Below, piece after piece: positions 45,194 to 58,713 of a stretch of DNA of 64,000 nucleotides. The first letter of the stretch is position 1. Every line of letters starts with the position of its first letter. Origin of the DNA: Cristatella mucedo (taxonomy: Eukaryota; Bryozoa; Phylactolaemata; Cristatellidae); NCBI GenBank assembly GCA_009760855.2, contig WPIO01000047.1, positions 2,310,001-2,374,000 of the forward strand. Direction: 5' to 3'. A program made the translations under genes and the position numbers. A model generated the notes under the pieces. It made no database searches. It was not told the DNA's origin and saw only the letters and a list, made by a program, of their open reading frames with translations.

Positions 45194-48100
45194 TTTCAAA
45201 TACCCTCGAGAAACCATTCAGAGTACATAATTTGCTGGACGAGCAAGTCAGCTTGGATGTAGATCTTGTTACTACTGGTAAAAAGGCTTAATTTTTTGTA
45301 CTTGCGGACACCTTGGAGGCTTTCTCGTATTGCCTTATAAAGTAGCTAACCGATACTGTGATTTGACTGCGTCGGTCCGTGGTCTCTACTGCCATAACTT
45401 GCATTGTTTAAGTTAGGTCAAAGTCAGAGTATTACCTGAAACTTCAATCGTTGGACAGTTGAGCTGTGTTCCTAAAAGAACTGTTCTTTTTAGGGTCTAT
45501 AAAATTACTGCTAAGGCTTTAGTCAAACCCAGGTGACGCCCATTTTGAGCGTCTCTCGTGAATCTTTTTTGATAGAATTAATGCAAGCAAGCTACTCTAT
45601 TTTCACGAGCTTCAAAGGTTAATTCAAGCTCAGAGCCCGTTTAGAATGGTTTCTTATACATATGCCAATTTAATGGTATAAATACACTTTCACAGTGTTG
45701 ATTTGATGATTAGCCTGGAATCAGTGGCCTATTTCAGTAGCTCTGATTCTTTGTCAGTCTGCTCGCGATTCTTTCATTAAATGTGCTTGGATGATCAGGC
45801 AATAATAGAAGTCCTGTTTGAGTGGCTCTTATTTGTCTTTTTCATTTAGTGAAGAGAAGACTATTTATTTGCCTGTAACTTGATGAGCTTTGGTGATGCC
45901 TTTCTAAGTGGTCCTCAGACGTTGGTGAGCAAAATGGGCATGATATTTCTTTATAAAATGATCGATTTGATTAGTTTTGACAAGAGCGAAATTTGGCTGG
46001 CTCACATATTTTAGTAATACCATTTGAGAATGTAAATATGGTGAGGTTTCTAATCCGCTTATTGCGAGCGCCTTTACAAATCTGGTTGAAAGGAAGGTCT
46101 TTACTTCCCTAGAAATTGCTATTGTGCTCAATGGCAACATTTTCATGTTGTTGCTTTCAGCACAAAAAATGAAGACGGCGTATACGTTTTTGAGGCAGCA
46201 AAAATATTCTCCGAGCAATTTTGCATTGCCATCTGAAGTAACCGAAGCTGATTCAGGATGCTATCAAGCCTAAAGGAAAAGCTTATTCCTAAAAAAAATC
46301 AGGATATCTATTTTGCCTAAGCGACAACTTTTAGGTACATGGAGAATCGATTGGGGGTACACCTCTTGGTTCAGTTTGGTAAATATGACTTGCAGTAACC
46401 CATATACAGTCGTATAATATGTGAATGGGCTAAAAGAAGACATTTTAATAGTAAAGCTACCTATCAGAGGACATGCATTTCAGTCAATATTGCAATTATG
46501 CTGAAACAGTTTTTTATACAAGCACAATAATGGGAGCGATTTCAATGGTTTAACATGGTAACTGGCTTTGTATTTTAAGGGGGCCGACTTCTTTCTCTCT
46601 TTTAGTCTACTGCCATGTGAGCTCACTGGTCCATCTTCCTTAAGTATTTTGGCGTCGCTTAGCTAAAACCGAAGGACTTTTGCCATTGCTCGGCTTACTA
46701 TAGAGCTTCACTAGCACCCCTGGCTCTAGCTTAGGCAGATACATCATCAGGTCGAATTCAAATGTTCCTAAGAAAGTCCATCCTTTTGTTGTCGAATTTC
46801 TCGTTTTACTTCTCTGATTTTGTTAAAGCACCAGTAGCGAGTTAGTTTTCGGTCAAAAATGCAATTATGTGTGGTGATCGCGAGATAAAGATCAACGCGA
46901 TGGTGGTGATCAGTTGGCAGCTACCGACGGTTGACTGCTACATGAGATCGAGAGATATAGCCCTGTCTTCGAAGGAGTTCGACAGCTTGCAGCAGCTAAA
47001 GCCACCGTTATACAACCAGCGTTTTTTAGGAGGAGGGTTCTATTCCAGCATTATACTGACTGTAAAATGACATCAGCAATACATAGAGGTCAAAAGCTCA
47101 ATAGACACCGCCGTCGAAGGCTCTTGAACCCTATTAAGTTATAAGCCAGAATTTGAATGTGGACGAAAGTTATTTTTTAAAAGAGGCTAGCGAAATGCCC
47201 AACCAGTATGAACTGTAAGGTTGTTAAATGCCCCTGAATGAAATACCGGCAATGAATTACTAGCCATAAATCAAGGCAGGTGAGAAGGTGGTATGCGTGT
47301 CATCACACGTAAGTTTAACTTGTAATCTCGTCAAAATATGAGGCATGGGCTCTACTGTGTCGCAAATTTGATTTAAGTAAAAGTCTTTCCATCTATGAGT
47401 CCAAGCAGCATGCTTATATTGCAATAGGATACGAAGAAATTTAAGAGTGCAATCGCTTTTATTTAAAGCTGTAAAATACCGGATTACTTGGCGTTTTTTG
47501 GATTCGGAAGTGTTGATAGCACTGCAAATAGTAGTTTCAGTGGTCTTTTATTATGGTGTAGCACATAGCTAGCAGTAAATCTTTATGCTTTGCATACCTT
47601 GTGCTGCTAGGTAAATTAGTGAGGCTTATGTGGACATGACACTATGCTACAGAAGTGACCAAGAGATAGAATTTTAATAACGTAGTTAAAATAATCATAT
47701 TGAAAAATCACATCCAAAATCCAAAAAATACATATTAGAATTTTACACTGTCACCATGCTACAGAAACCTAATGTATTATCCCAAAAGCAAAAATATTAA
47801 AGACTAGGCTAAAAAAGCAGAGCGGAACTCGCATTTCAAATTTCATTCTGATGCGTGAAATATCAGTTGAGTTATTTAATTTACAAGACATCAACCAACC
47901 CTGGAAGCAAAGCTGTATAAAAGTCATAAGTATACACCTGAACAAGCTTCAAGCATATATCGAGATCTACAAAGATTCAACAATTTGGGATACAAGTCTC
48001 ATACGATGCGGAGCTCGGTAAATCTTTTATTTGTGGATTTGTTGCGTGTGGTTTACATCCGGGTTAGACGTGGTTGGCTTAACCAATTTTTCTTTCATTT

Positions 48101-48889
48101 GAAAGTCGTCAGAACTTCCGATCCCAGTTTTAACATATTTGTTTTTCAAAAGGTACCATAAAGACATATTTGTTTGTCGGACAAATATTATAGGTATGTT
48201 CTTGACATCTCCCTTAACTCAATAGCAAAGTTCACCCAGAGTGCCTCTCAACTTGCCCATGTATCAGTGGCACGTTGTGAAACTGAGTTAGGTTCAAAGT
48301 CAGTGAGGGATTTCAGAGGGTTGATTAAGTGCCTGATAGTAGTAAATTGACCGACATTCAAGATCTTGCAAATGCAAGCATTTGGTTTATCTTTCATTAA
48401 AGCATAGTCCAGCAATTTAAATAAAAAATGTAGTCACATATGGTTGGTGTAGAGTATTCAATTTTCAAAAGGAGCGTAGATGTGTAATAAAATATTTTGA
48501 CAACAAAGTGAGAGTTTGGAAATTTTTTAAGGCAACCAGAACACGTGTTTACTCCATGCATGAATCCAAAGAATTCGGGTGAGCTCCCTTAGCAAAATAG
48601 ATCCTTGTTTGATATTACTCCAACTACCACACCTTTCTCACCATAGGAATTTTAAGCAGAAGAATGAATCATCATGACAAATGTGAAAGTTATAAGTGTT
48701 TCTAATGTTTTAATGACTGCATATCAGATTAGATTTTGACCAGCGTGACTGCCTAGAAAACAAATACACTGAATAATTGGTTAAACGCATCTGCTACTTC
48801 CTAACAACTCCGAGAGCACAGAAGAGGTCATACGCGTGAATGAGAAGGACAACTCGAACTTTATTAGGGAGCACATCGTTGTCATTTAT
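45194..48889. other. AT-rich spacer
   Basis: A 104-codon minus ORF (45904-46218) and a 67-codon plus ORF (46867-47070) have no recognisable motif. No repeats recognised by eye. Confidence 0.45.
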
Positions 48890-48990
48890 AATTCCATAAT
48901 ATATTGTTCATCCCTATAGTCGCATATGAGAATTAAATTCATATTTATGCAATTCACATATGTCTCAGGGCTCGAGCCCATGCCATCGGT
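48890..48990 (-). mobile_element. tRNA-derived SINE, family 1 (decayed)
   Basis: Keeps the B-box palindrome CTCAGGGCTCGAGCCCATG and the adjacent CACATATGTC. The tail part (ATAGTCGCATATGAGAATTA) is a mutated form of the family's hairpin. The A-box half is lost or unalignable. Confidence 0.55.
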
Positions 48991-50070
48991 TGTCTTATAT
49001 TATAATCTGTATGCATGTGAACCTAGCTGCACTTAATTCTTTTAAAGTACTTTATACTTTTAAAAAGTTCTCTCACTTCATTAGATTCTTGTTACTTATT
49101 ATTTACTATATTAATCCATAAAAGTATTTTAACGCAGTCACGAACGCATTCGCAAAAATATTGGGTAGACAAAAATAGCTGAAAAGTCAAATTATTGTAG
49201 TCCTAGTCAATTGGTCTTGGGGCTTTGCATGGAGTCCTTGTCACACTAGGAGGCTACTGATGTAAAACCCGTAAAATCATCGAAAGAAGGACAGGAGACA
49301 TAATAGCCAAAGCAAAACTTAGCGGAGGAAACATTTACTAGTTATTTAATGCATCCTTCGTTTTACTAAATGTCAACTTTTGAATAGCTTATGCATTCAT
49401 TTAGTTTCTCAGCCATAACAATTAATGCCTTTAAAGACCCATTAGGCTAGACGTTTTGTTGATTATAAGTTCATTTATCATGACTCAAGAAACGGTCATG
49501 GTCTGAAAATGGTTTAATTTTAAAAGGCATCGCGGTACTTAATTTTGAAAATATATGTAACACGTAAATTGGCTGCTCGCATGCTCGAAAAGTGTTTCTA
49601 ACATTCCCTGATGGCGATATCCCAGAACGAGACAGGTAGCGCCTACATACGTCAATCAAGATTGCTACTTATATGCTAACGTCATCATTTATTTGTGGCA
49701 GTCTATTTCATGATAGATATTTAGGGAATGCCAATGCAGGTTGTCGCTCGGGCCATCTAAAATTTTGCTGTGCCCTTGTTTTTCGCGCCTAATGGTGGTC
49801 TTCGAACATCCTTTTAGTAGTCTTTTCCTTGTTAGTGTGAGACGAGACGAAGAAGCTACTTGTCCAAATACCGTCTGTATTTATCATGTGTAGGTGAAGG
49901 AAGGGTGGCTACTTACATGAGACCTAAAATGACCTGGTTCACATTTAAATGTATTCGCCTTAAGGTGACTCACTGCTTACCCCAACCACAATGCTGAATT
50001 TCTTATTGCCAGAACCACATATTATTCAAGAAGTTTAATCAAGCTAGCCTAGTATCATTGATGTGTGCTA
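48991..50070. other. Spacer
   Basis: AT-rich. No gene recognised. Confidence 0.45.
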
Positions 50071-50244
<174 letters not shown>

Positions 50245-50456
50245 GCCAAAATGTGACAATGATTGGTGCAGCCAAGGACAGCTTGAATAGTGGCACTGCT
50301 CTGCGAGTGTGACATAACTGCTGTGAGGATGCGAGCGTAGGATATAGATCCAACAACTGGAACAAAGTGATCGCCGACGAAGAAAATGGCACTTGACTGA
50401 GATTGGGCTAATCCGTTTCATTGTGTGAAATCAATATTGATAAAAAACTTGTACTT

Positions 50457-50700
50457 TCAGTTGCTACCGCATCGGTGCAACCTTGGATCGGGCTGCCGCG
50501 AGTACTGAACATGCCCACAGTCTAGGCAGGTGCTATAAGCGCGTCTGTTTGGAGCGATGCGTGCAACCGATCGGTCAATGACAATAATTTCCAATGGTAG
50601 TCGTCGGTGAAAAACGCGTGCACCCTTTGACGTGGCACCAGCACCTGGTGCATGCTGCCCAATCCCCGATCCGAATCCACTGCTCATTTTATTTGTGGTC
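50457..50700 (-). CDS. Candidate terminal exon, small Cys-containing protein
   Basis: Unknown function. On the minus strand a strong acceptor (TTTTCTTTAACAG, AG at 50702-50701) precedes an open frame of 80 codons ending in TGA at 50457. An in-frame ATG lies at 50687 (MSSGFGSGIGQHAPGAGATS). The C-terminal part contains RRAYSTCLDCGHVQYSRQ and then RLHRCGSN, with a CxxC pair and a later Cys and His residues that could form a zinc site (inference). Base composition is more GC-rich and CpG-rich than the flanks, as expected of coding DNA. It could be the last exon of a gene whose upstream exons lie to the right, or a decayed fragment. No family recognised. Confidence 0.35.
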
Positions 50701-51074
50701 CTGTTAAAGAAAATTGAATTAGACAGAGCAAGTCCGAAACATACCTCACCAGTTCAAAAATATCATTGAGAAACAGATCCCAGTCCTTTGCAACAGAATG
50801 ATCATTACCAGCCATACATTATCGAGAGTGTTAAGGGTAACACGATAATGGCAGTTGATGGAAGTGTATAGAAAATGCTTCAAATTTTAAAGTTGTCAGC
50901 AATGGAATTGCTAAGTCCCTCCCAAGAACTAATTTGATCTATTGGAAGCGTAAATCTTCAGTCACAACACCGGGCAGACGCATTTTCAAGTTTTTGGGCT
51001 TAGTTGTGACCTCGAGTAAGCCTAACACAAATTTCAGGAAGTGACGATCTGAAGTGATTAATCTAATAGCATCC
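50701..51074. other. Spacer / possible intron
   Basis: AT-rich sequence directly upstream (minus sense) of the candidate exon acceptor. Nothing else recognised. Confidence 0.3.
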
Positions 51075-51665
51075 TAGTTACTGTCGCACTTGTCACATAC
51101 CACTTCTCGCCGACCTGCACTGGCTCCCAGTCAATCAACGCATTGACTTCAAGGTTCTGTTACTCACTGTTAGGTCTCTTCATTCTTAGGGTCCAGCTTG
51201 CCCATCAGATCTAATGCCCCACTAGGGTAAGCACCATACCAAACACATTTAGGAATCTAATAGTTTACCAATACCTCGTACGAACCTCAAATTCTTTGGA
51301 GAACACGTCTTTAGTTCGTATGCTACCAAAGCCAGGAACTCACTCCCGAATTGCGTCACGACATCCCCTGACTTGGCCACATTTAAAAAGAAACTAAGAC
51401 GCATCTATTTATCGCTGCATTTAGTGGGTTCCTGTGATTCGTCCTTTAGGTGCTATGCGTGCTGTCACTGTGCCTTCTGCCACTAACCATACTTGAATGC
51501 TGACCCTGTGCATGTCACCATAATCATGTTATTCTTGTAGTTTATTCAGCATACTACCACTAACCATTCGATCGTGCTTCCTTTGCAGAAAATGTGAAGC
51601 GCCTAGAAAGAGTTTGAGTTCTCCGAGAGCGCTAAATGAAGTGAGTTACTGTTATTATTATTATG
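51075..51665 (+). mobile_element. L2/CR1-like LINE, type 2, 3' part
   Basis: Begins within the C-terminal coding region (ADLHWLPVNQRIDFKVL) and continues through PIPRTNLKFFG and TSPDLATFKKKL, with stops. The 3' UTR is complete, with GCTGACCCTGTGCATGTC, hairpin arms GCGCCTAGAAAGAG and TTCTCCGAGAGCGC, and tail GTTATTATTATTAT. Confidence 0.9.
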
Positions 51666-54520
51666 AGCAACATATTGTAGACAGGAGTTCACTACTTGTC
51701 TGATGCTGCCAAGGATTCTGGAGGGAGCTCTGCAATTGCTAAACCAGCCACTTCTCATCAGTCTGCACTGACGTTTCACTAAGCAGCCTGTAGAAAAGTT
51801 AAGTAGTTTACCCCTAAGCATGTCTAGTATTTATTCTTCTGATCCTGCTTGTTTGCATCTGCTCTTCTCACCCAGGTCGATTGGCACTGCTTGTAACGAA
51901 CTTAGCAATTCATGAACACTAAAATTCTGTTCCGATCCCATCAAAGCATGGCTAATATCTAAAATCACGCCATCTTCTGCTTCAAAGACATTTGAAAAGA
52001 AACTAAAAATTTGTCAAACCCTTTACCCCATCACCTCGAATCTTCCTTTTCATGAGCGCAATTGTTCCTGCTATGAATAACTAAGTGGCATGCTTCGATT
52101 TCAGCTCGCTTTAGTTACATATATTTAGACATTTTTTCCTTGAGGCACCGCAGGAATTTATTTATATTATTATGTGAAGGCTTATCATGGTCAGACATTT
52201 GTACTGGCTAGGCACTTTTCGTGGCACTCCATTACTTAGTTGACTCTATTCTCTGTTCTTAGATGAATTTCTGTTGGATATTTGCCTCGCTTCATTCATA
52301 CTAACTCATAGCTGCTCCGGGGTTTCTATAGACTACCAGAATAGATGATCCGCTGGCGTATTGATGAATCTCCGAAGTTTGCTTTTGCTGTCGGCTTGTT
52401 TCTCGCTCAGCCCTCTCCTGCTAAGCATACGAACATTTAGCAAACAAACGGTAGACAGTGTAGCCAAGTCGATGAGAAAGCCGGTCGAGTCAAGATAAAG
52501 AGTACTGAGTTACCTGGACGCCAGATCTCTTGCGACTCTATGGTCGTCTGCCAGTACGGTCAGGCCTCTTTGCCTCCCCCCACCGAGCGTCACTGAGTTG
52601 AAGGTGACTTGATAGTGGCTAGACTTTTCTAATCTGTTTGGGCAGCCATTCATGCGATCTAAATCGATAGGTTTTCTACTTGGCTAAGCTCAAAAAAATA
52701 TTGGCAATAGTGGTAGTAGCCATGAAAAGGTGTACATAGTACTATAAGAGAATTGTATCTGACTGCTACCGCACTGAAGGAATACTGGAATCAAGCCAGT
52801 CATTTGTTTAGTGGCATGTACAGTTTCAGTGCGTACGAGCGGGAAAATCCAAATAAAATTCACATGGACTGAGTTTAAGTGTCGAGGAATCAATGGGTTT
52901 TTAGCTTATTTTAGATGGCCTAAAGTCAAGGGGTATCGTGACTTCAGGGCAGAATTTTATTGGTTTTGTGGATGTTGCTTTAAATACATTATCAAATCAG
53001 AACTATCGGCACTGAATTGTGCCACTCAGGTACGACTACAAAAATATGCTGAACCTACCATATTTCAATAAATACTGTTTGGTCATGGCTAAAAGTCTTA
53101 GAGAATAAATAAAAGACGGATAATTAGCACCTCGTGTATAGAACAATTTGATATACGAACTTATAGGCTGGCGAGAAGTGACTTGGGTTTCGAACCTGGT
53201 TCTAACTAACCGACATAACAATATGGGCTTAGAGGAGCGTCACAGGTTTTGGTCATAATAAAGCCTTGCAATTTATCATCTGTCACAGATTTACAAAAAA
53301 GTCAACTGAGAGCAAGCAAAGTCATACCAAATTTAATGTATGGTATTCTCAATTAAGCCTCACAGATGCTAATAAAGTGCTAAATACTATGCACGGGTCG
53401 GATTAAAGGGCAAGTACAAACTCAGCACTAAGTGAACGAAACCTATGCTTACCTAGCATGAGTGGAAACAATCTTTAAAACGGTATACCAACCGGGATGT
53501 TTTGGCGTATTAGTTTTTCTCTGTGGTGTTACCACTGGCCAGAACAGTAAAGCGGGCTGGCCATTTCTTAAGACTGAGCGACTGAGCGTCCCTGTTCCAG
53601 GGTTCGTTTTAGCTTACCAGATTGAATACCGGGGCTGATTATGAATGTGCGATATAGCCAAGATAAAATTGTGGAATGTTTATCTTTCTTTGGGCTTATA
53701 GTGTTTTTCGACTGTTGGACTCCCGCGACAGGAAGATAGCCGTACGGGGAAATGAATGCTGCTAATGTTTCACCGCACCATCTCCAAAATCCACAGCATC
53801 TTAGGCATTCGTTAGGGTGTTTGCTTATTTTCAATGCGGGAGCTATTTTTCGCTGGTCAGTTACTCACTGAAATTTTCCGCGTGGAGCCCTATAGGAAAT
53901 CCTGATCCGGCTTACTTGTGAACTTGATTAGGAAGCCACTTGGGAAGTGGATTAAGTTTGTTAACCGGTTTCCCGCTGTATATTTAAATGATTCCGATAC
54001 TTTCAGAAATATTTTTTCTTCAACTTTCAGGATTAGGAGCAAAACTATCACAGTGATTAATTACCCTTCAATTGACCCTCGAGATAAAATGAATGGTTGT
54101 TTAGCGGCTAGTGCATGCTGTTGAGAAAACTTCAAACAAAACTTGCTGCACTATCCAGTGTGCAGGTTACAAGCTTACTGTCGCCGTCAAGTTGCAAGAC
54201 CTCACCCGTAGGATTGGTAAATAGAACTGTAGCTGTAGTGACGCCTGCAGGTTGCTCTATCCGCGAGTTGTTCCAGAATTCTTTGTGTATTTGGATGAGC
54301 ACGATGCCTTTCGTCTCGTCAATCTCCTGTCAGATGAGGAACGCCGTCAAACGTAGGGCCTGAATAAACAAGTATACGATAGCAAAAATATTTTACGCGT
54401 TAGTGTTAAAACACAGAGATTATTGCCCTTTATTCAAATCACCGGCTTGTTTTCTAAAAGGTCTGCACTGGCTCACACATTAGCGGCTTTCTTCCGGTCT
54501 GTACTCTAGGGCATAGCTGC
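51666..54520. other. Spacer
   Basis: No recognised gene. A short open stretch at 54268-54350 reads PRVVPEFFVYLDEHDAFRLV in one frame, protein-like but only about 35 codons and unsupported. Confidence 0.4.
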
Positions 54521-54618
54521 TAAAGCGTGCCGAGCGCCAGTTTTATCCTAGTTGTACCGCAGTAGCACAGAGCTCTAGGTTTGAGCGGAGTGGAGTTCAG
54601 CCGAAGGTTGGCTCGCTT

Positions 54619-54775
54619 ATACAATTAGGTCAGACACGCTGAAGCTCCGACTAAAGGCATTATTTGGCATTCACAATCTGCATTTTCAAGCTAATTGACA
54701 GTGCTGTGATTTCTGTGCATTAAAATACCCCTCTCGGTGTGATTTTGATTATTCCTTAGGTATAGGCTTTAGGCT
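54619..54775 (+). repeat. Repeat shared with 25019-25160
   Basis: Contains GAAGCTCCGACTAAAG (54641-54656), identical to 25043-25058. Preceded by TATACAATTAGG (cf. GATACAATAGG) and followed by ATTCACAAT, TGTGATTTTGATT and a GGCTTTAGG block in the same order as at 25 kb. No orphan-ORF-like sequence was recognised upstream. Confidence 0.55.
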
Positions 54776-57700
54776 GGAGAGAGACAGCATCTGAAAGCCA
54801 GTAGAGCTTTGTGGGCCGCCAACGAGCAGCTTTTATCTGCGAAAAAAACGCACAGACAAGTTTGCTATGGCGTGCGTTTGTACGGGAGTTTATGAGAACG
54901 TGAGAGTGCTGCAAAGGAAATAGTTGAGAGTAGCGAAATCAACCTGCGTAGTACATTTTGGTACACTAAAGTGCAGTAAAAGTATATAATCAGACCAGAA
55001 GTACAAGGGAAATACCACGAGTACGGAGCTTCTGTTGGGGGCAACAGAACAGGGTCAAACCGAACGAGTAAAAGAGTGATGATTTCCGCTGCTAATGCGT
55101 GCGAAAGAGTTGCAAGATTTCGTCAGCTGTCATATCAAATTTACTGCCGGCCAAAACGGTCGACGGCTGAGTAATGGTAGCACACCACCATAGGGTAAAG
55201 CGTGACGAGAAGCAGATCGGAGAATGGGGAATATTGCAGCGATTGTTACGCATAAGTAAGTCTTTTGTAAGATTGGCTTATACTAAAGCATTTCCAGCCG
55301 ACTGGATAAGTTGCAGTAAAGAGGAGCAGACGATTTTCGCAGTGGCAGACAATCGGTGCATATGCTTTCACAGAGCATACGTACGCGAAAAGCACCAGGA
55401 TGCACAAAATGTGATACAGTGAGCAAAAATCGCAGCAGCATTATTGAGAATTAATGATTGAATCTGTGAATGAAGCCAGTTATTGAATGGCACCGTGTTG
55501 AAAACTTACCTTAGAATACGAAAGGTCTTATCGATTGGCAGGTATCGATTGTGGCGCCTGGCGAAACAGCTGATCGTGAACCTGTAGCAACCGCACTGCT
55601 TCTGCTGATTACTTCTGGTGCGGGTGGGCTGCTTTTAGATTCACGATGGCTTATAAAAAAGAGCGCGTGTTGTGCTGCTACCCAAATGAGCTATACTTAG
55701 GCAGACATAAGACTGTAGAGTAGTATTCATACAAGTGCAGCAGTACAGGTGCCTTAACTTTGTCATCTTGAAGGGCATTGCTTATAACGCTGGCTAAAGG
55801 ACGGCCGAAATGCAGTTCCGAGATGGCAATTTAATGGAAATATTGCTGTCCGGTTACGTCAGCTAGATAGGCCTTTAACAGTATCATCTGAAAATAACAG
55901 TGCAATAGAGTTTACTGTGCCAGCAGTTTTAGATATTGAGTGCCTTATTGCAGCGGCGATGCATACGAAGAGGTCAAATCTGAAGCATTATCGATCTCGG
56001 CACTTATGAGAAATTACACTAGCGAAAATAAATACTTCTTAAAGGTATTCAAAATACACCGTTTTAAGGATATTCGCTACATTTATTATGATTAAAAAAT
56101 CTTTGATGCCAAGAATTCTACAGTCTTCGAAGCTTTTAGGTAGATACTTGGCAGCCGTATCCCAAATAAAAATTTGATGAAGGTATAGTTGCAGAGCTTT
56201 GCATCTTTTATCGTTTTAGTGTATATTCGATTTTTCTTCAAAAGTAGCACTTTAGCTTAGGCCCTAAATGGCTATAACTTCTATTCATTTGAAAAGTCTG
56301 CTGAAAATAAAGTCTAATCCAAGAGTTGATCTTGAATTTAAATAAAAAACTCGTAATAATGTGTATAAGGACTTGCACCGACTCAAATAAATGTGGATGT
56401 TAGCACAAGGACACAGGCGAGCCTCGATTCTGCTTAGTAAGCTGAAGCTCTCGCTCTGCTCAAGCACTCAGGCTGGAGGAAGCTCAGCCAAGCAGCAAAA
56501 AGTTCCAGAATTATTGCTAAAAGTAAGAAAAGGTTAAGCCTGCTTCTCAAGTGTTCAGTCATCATCGGCAGGAAGTGGCTTACACGGCAGAGTCATTCCA
56601 GAAGCCGATTCAAACGACAGAGCAAGGATCGACAGAGCTTAGTGCAATCCCGAGCAGTGCAGCTGAGCTATAGGGCTATAGGAAACCACTCACGGCTCCA
56701 CGGCCCATTAGGTCATCGAAAGACGTTGCACTGCCCAATCACCCATGCTTCGCGTGCAGTTATCTCCATAGAAAGACAGCATAACGCCTCCCCGAGTGCC
56801 TCGGAAGAGCGAGCTGGCTGTAAACTCTACAACTCAAGTGCACATCAGTCGGAACAACCACTAAGTAGCGCTTCACCCATGGATTCGCTTAGCAGCAGCG
56901 GTCGTGGCTAGCCGTTCGAGCGGTGAGCTTGCACACTTAAATGCAGCGGTAGAGACTCACATAGGTTTCCTGTACCCAACGGATACTCGCACCGATCGTC
57001 GATTCTGCAGCGGCAGAAACCCCAGAACCTAATGGACGGGCTTGAGAGTCGCGTGACCATCGAAATCATCAGCTGACCCAGCTAGCAGCTGGCAGCAGCC
57101 ACGTGCGTGCCGTGGTTGGGCGGGGCAGCCGTCGATGCCTGCGGTTGTCGTTGTTTAGGCATGATAGCAGTGTCAGCCTGCGAATACGAGGCCAGTCAAC
57201 AGCACACTGGGAACCAACCTAGCCTGCATGCTCAACACTACCCATGACAACATCGAAGCACTGTGAGCAGCTAGCTGGCTTCATCGACTGCCCCTTTCGA
57301 AAACGAGCTTCTGCTGAATTACAGACGGGCTGAAGCATGAAAAGTGCCCGTTAAAGTTGGGAGCTGAGGTAATTAAGAATGGCAGTGGTTAATGTCCGAA
57401 CTGCACTTCATGCCGACGAAGTTGGTCTCAATCTCAACACAGTCTCAATTTTCATAATGACCATGATCCTACAGTGATAGGATAAATGTGCACAGGAAAG
57501 TGAACTTCTACAATAAAACTGTGCATGACTCTCGCTAGCAAGATTTGACTAGTTTGATTGATTCTCCGGGGCTCATCGTTTCACAGGGCGTGTGGTTTAA
57601 AAAAAAAGATTTCACCACAGCTGATTTCTTGGCTGGCAGAATGCAGATGTACTACTTGCTTCGCAGTGCGAAGGAGTGGCTTCTATCGATTTCCCTCCAC

Positions 57701-58215
57701 CTGCATCAAAGACATAGCCAGGTGATTTCGCTGCCTATCAAGCTATTACTAACCAGATGGACAGACACCTCTCAAGTTGTGTGCGTCGACACCTCTCAAG
57801 TTGTGCTGTAGTTCGGAAGCTGACCACTACGGCCATGATTCCTTCGCCATTCCTTTCAGGGCTATGCTCTCCAGTAGGCGCACTGAGTCTCTAGTAAATT
57901 CATCCTGTTGCCGTCAGTCAACATTCTCTATCTGGTCTAGAAGGACTCCGTCAATAACCGTCACTTTTCGGACGTAAATTTCTCGTAGTTACGTGTTGAA
58001 CGCTTATACTTTTGGTGCCAAACTCTTGGCTCCTCCGAGAGAGAGCAAGGAGCCACATCCCTACATCGCCGAAGGAAGGCTTATAGTGTAGGACGTAAGA
58101 GCTCGTCTGGCTTTTGTGTAGGCCAAGCTGATGGCACAGTCTCGTCTGCCAAGTTTCCATTCTCCAAAGTTAAGCGTCGCGTCTTCTAGTTACTTGCTGG
58201 CCCTAGACAGCTGAG
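54776..58215. other. Spacer, partly GC-richer
   Basis: 54.8-56.5 kb is AT-rich and empty. 56.55-57.35 kb is clearly more GC-rich, with stops in every frame, and could be decayed coding sequence, but no family is recognised. Confidence 0.35.
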
Positions 58216-58713
58216 ATGGCTGAGAGGTATTGCGAGCCGGTTCGTGTCGCTGCTTCCGTCGCTTCTGCTACTGCTTTACCCATCGACCTCGACTCGGAGC
58301 GCCGTCTAGCGGCGTTGCGAAGTTCGCCGAGCCTAGCGGCCTCATGCCTTGGTTCGGCGTCACCGATCGCCTTCCGAATCAATAACTCGCCGACGAAAAA
58401 ATGCGGGCTCTTGATCCCTCATGCATGCGGGGCTCTGCTGGGGGGGGGGGGAGGAGGGAGCCAGAGGCGTCGGCTAGCAGCAGGCACCAGCTGGCTGGTG
58501 ACCGATTTCGCTGACTGCGCACCAAGGAGGGGAGCCCTGCTTTCTAGCTTTCTACTTAGTGTGCAGATGGTGGAAGAAAAATATCATGCCGGTCAATGTA
58601 CTGTTAGGTATCCTTACCTCTTCATTACCTTGGCTCACTGGATGCTCACTAGCTCACTAGAGTGGAGGCAAATACTGCATCCAACGGCTCCATCGACTTT
58701 CCATTTAGTATGA
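58216..58713 (+). CDS. Unrecognised 165-codon ORF in CpG-rich segment
   Basis: ATG at 58216 (context GAGATGG), stop TGA at 58711. The N-terminal ~75 residues (MAERYCEPVRVAASVASATA, then LPIDLDSERRLAALRSSPSL) are Ala/Ser/Arg-rich and CpG-rich. A G12 run encodes GGGGG near residue 77, and the C-terminal third is AT-richer and looks non-coding. No domain, signal peptide or helix pattern stands out. It could be a first exon, with the true end before the G run, or a CpG-rich remnant. Confidence 0.25.
   Translation: MAERYCEPVRVAASVASATALPIDLDSERRLAALRSSPSLAASCLGSASPIAFRINNSPTKKCGLLIPHACGALLGGGGGGSQRRRLAAGTSWLVTDFADCAPRRGALLSSFLLSVQMVEEKYHAGQCTVRYPYLFITLAHWMLTSSLEWRQILHPTAPSTFHLV

Noticed and set aside
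45904-46218. 104-codon minus ORF as a transposase remnant
   Set aside because: No DDE, zinc-finger or dimerisation motif could be identified.
54268-54350. Protein-like stretch EFFVYLDEHDAFRLVNLL
   Set aside because: Only ~35 codons, bounded by stops, with no recognised family and no clear splice sites.
56550-57350. GC-rich segment as decayed relative of the orphan ORF
   Set aside because: Composition is similar, but no collinear protein similarity to the 23.8 kb ORF was found by eye.
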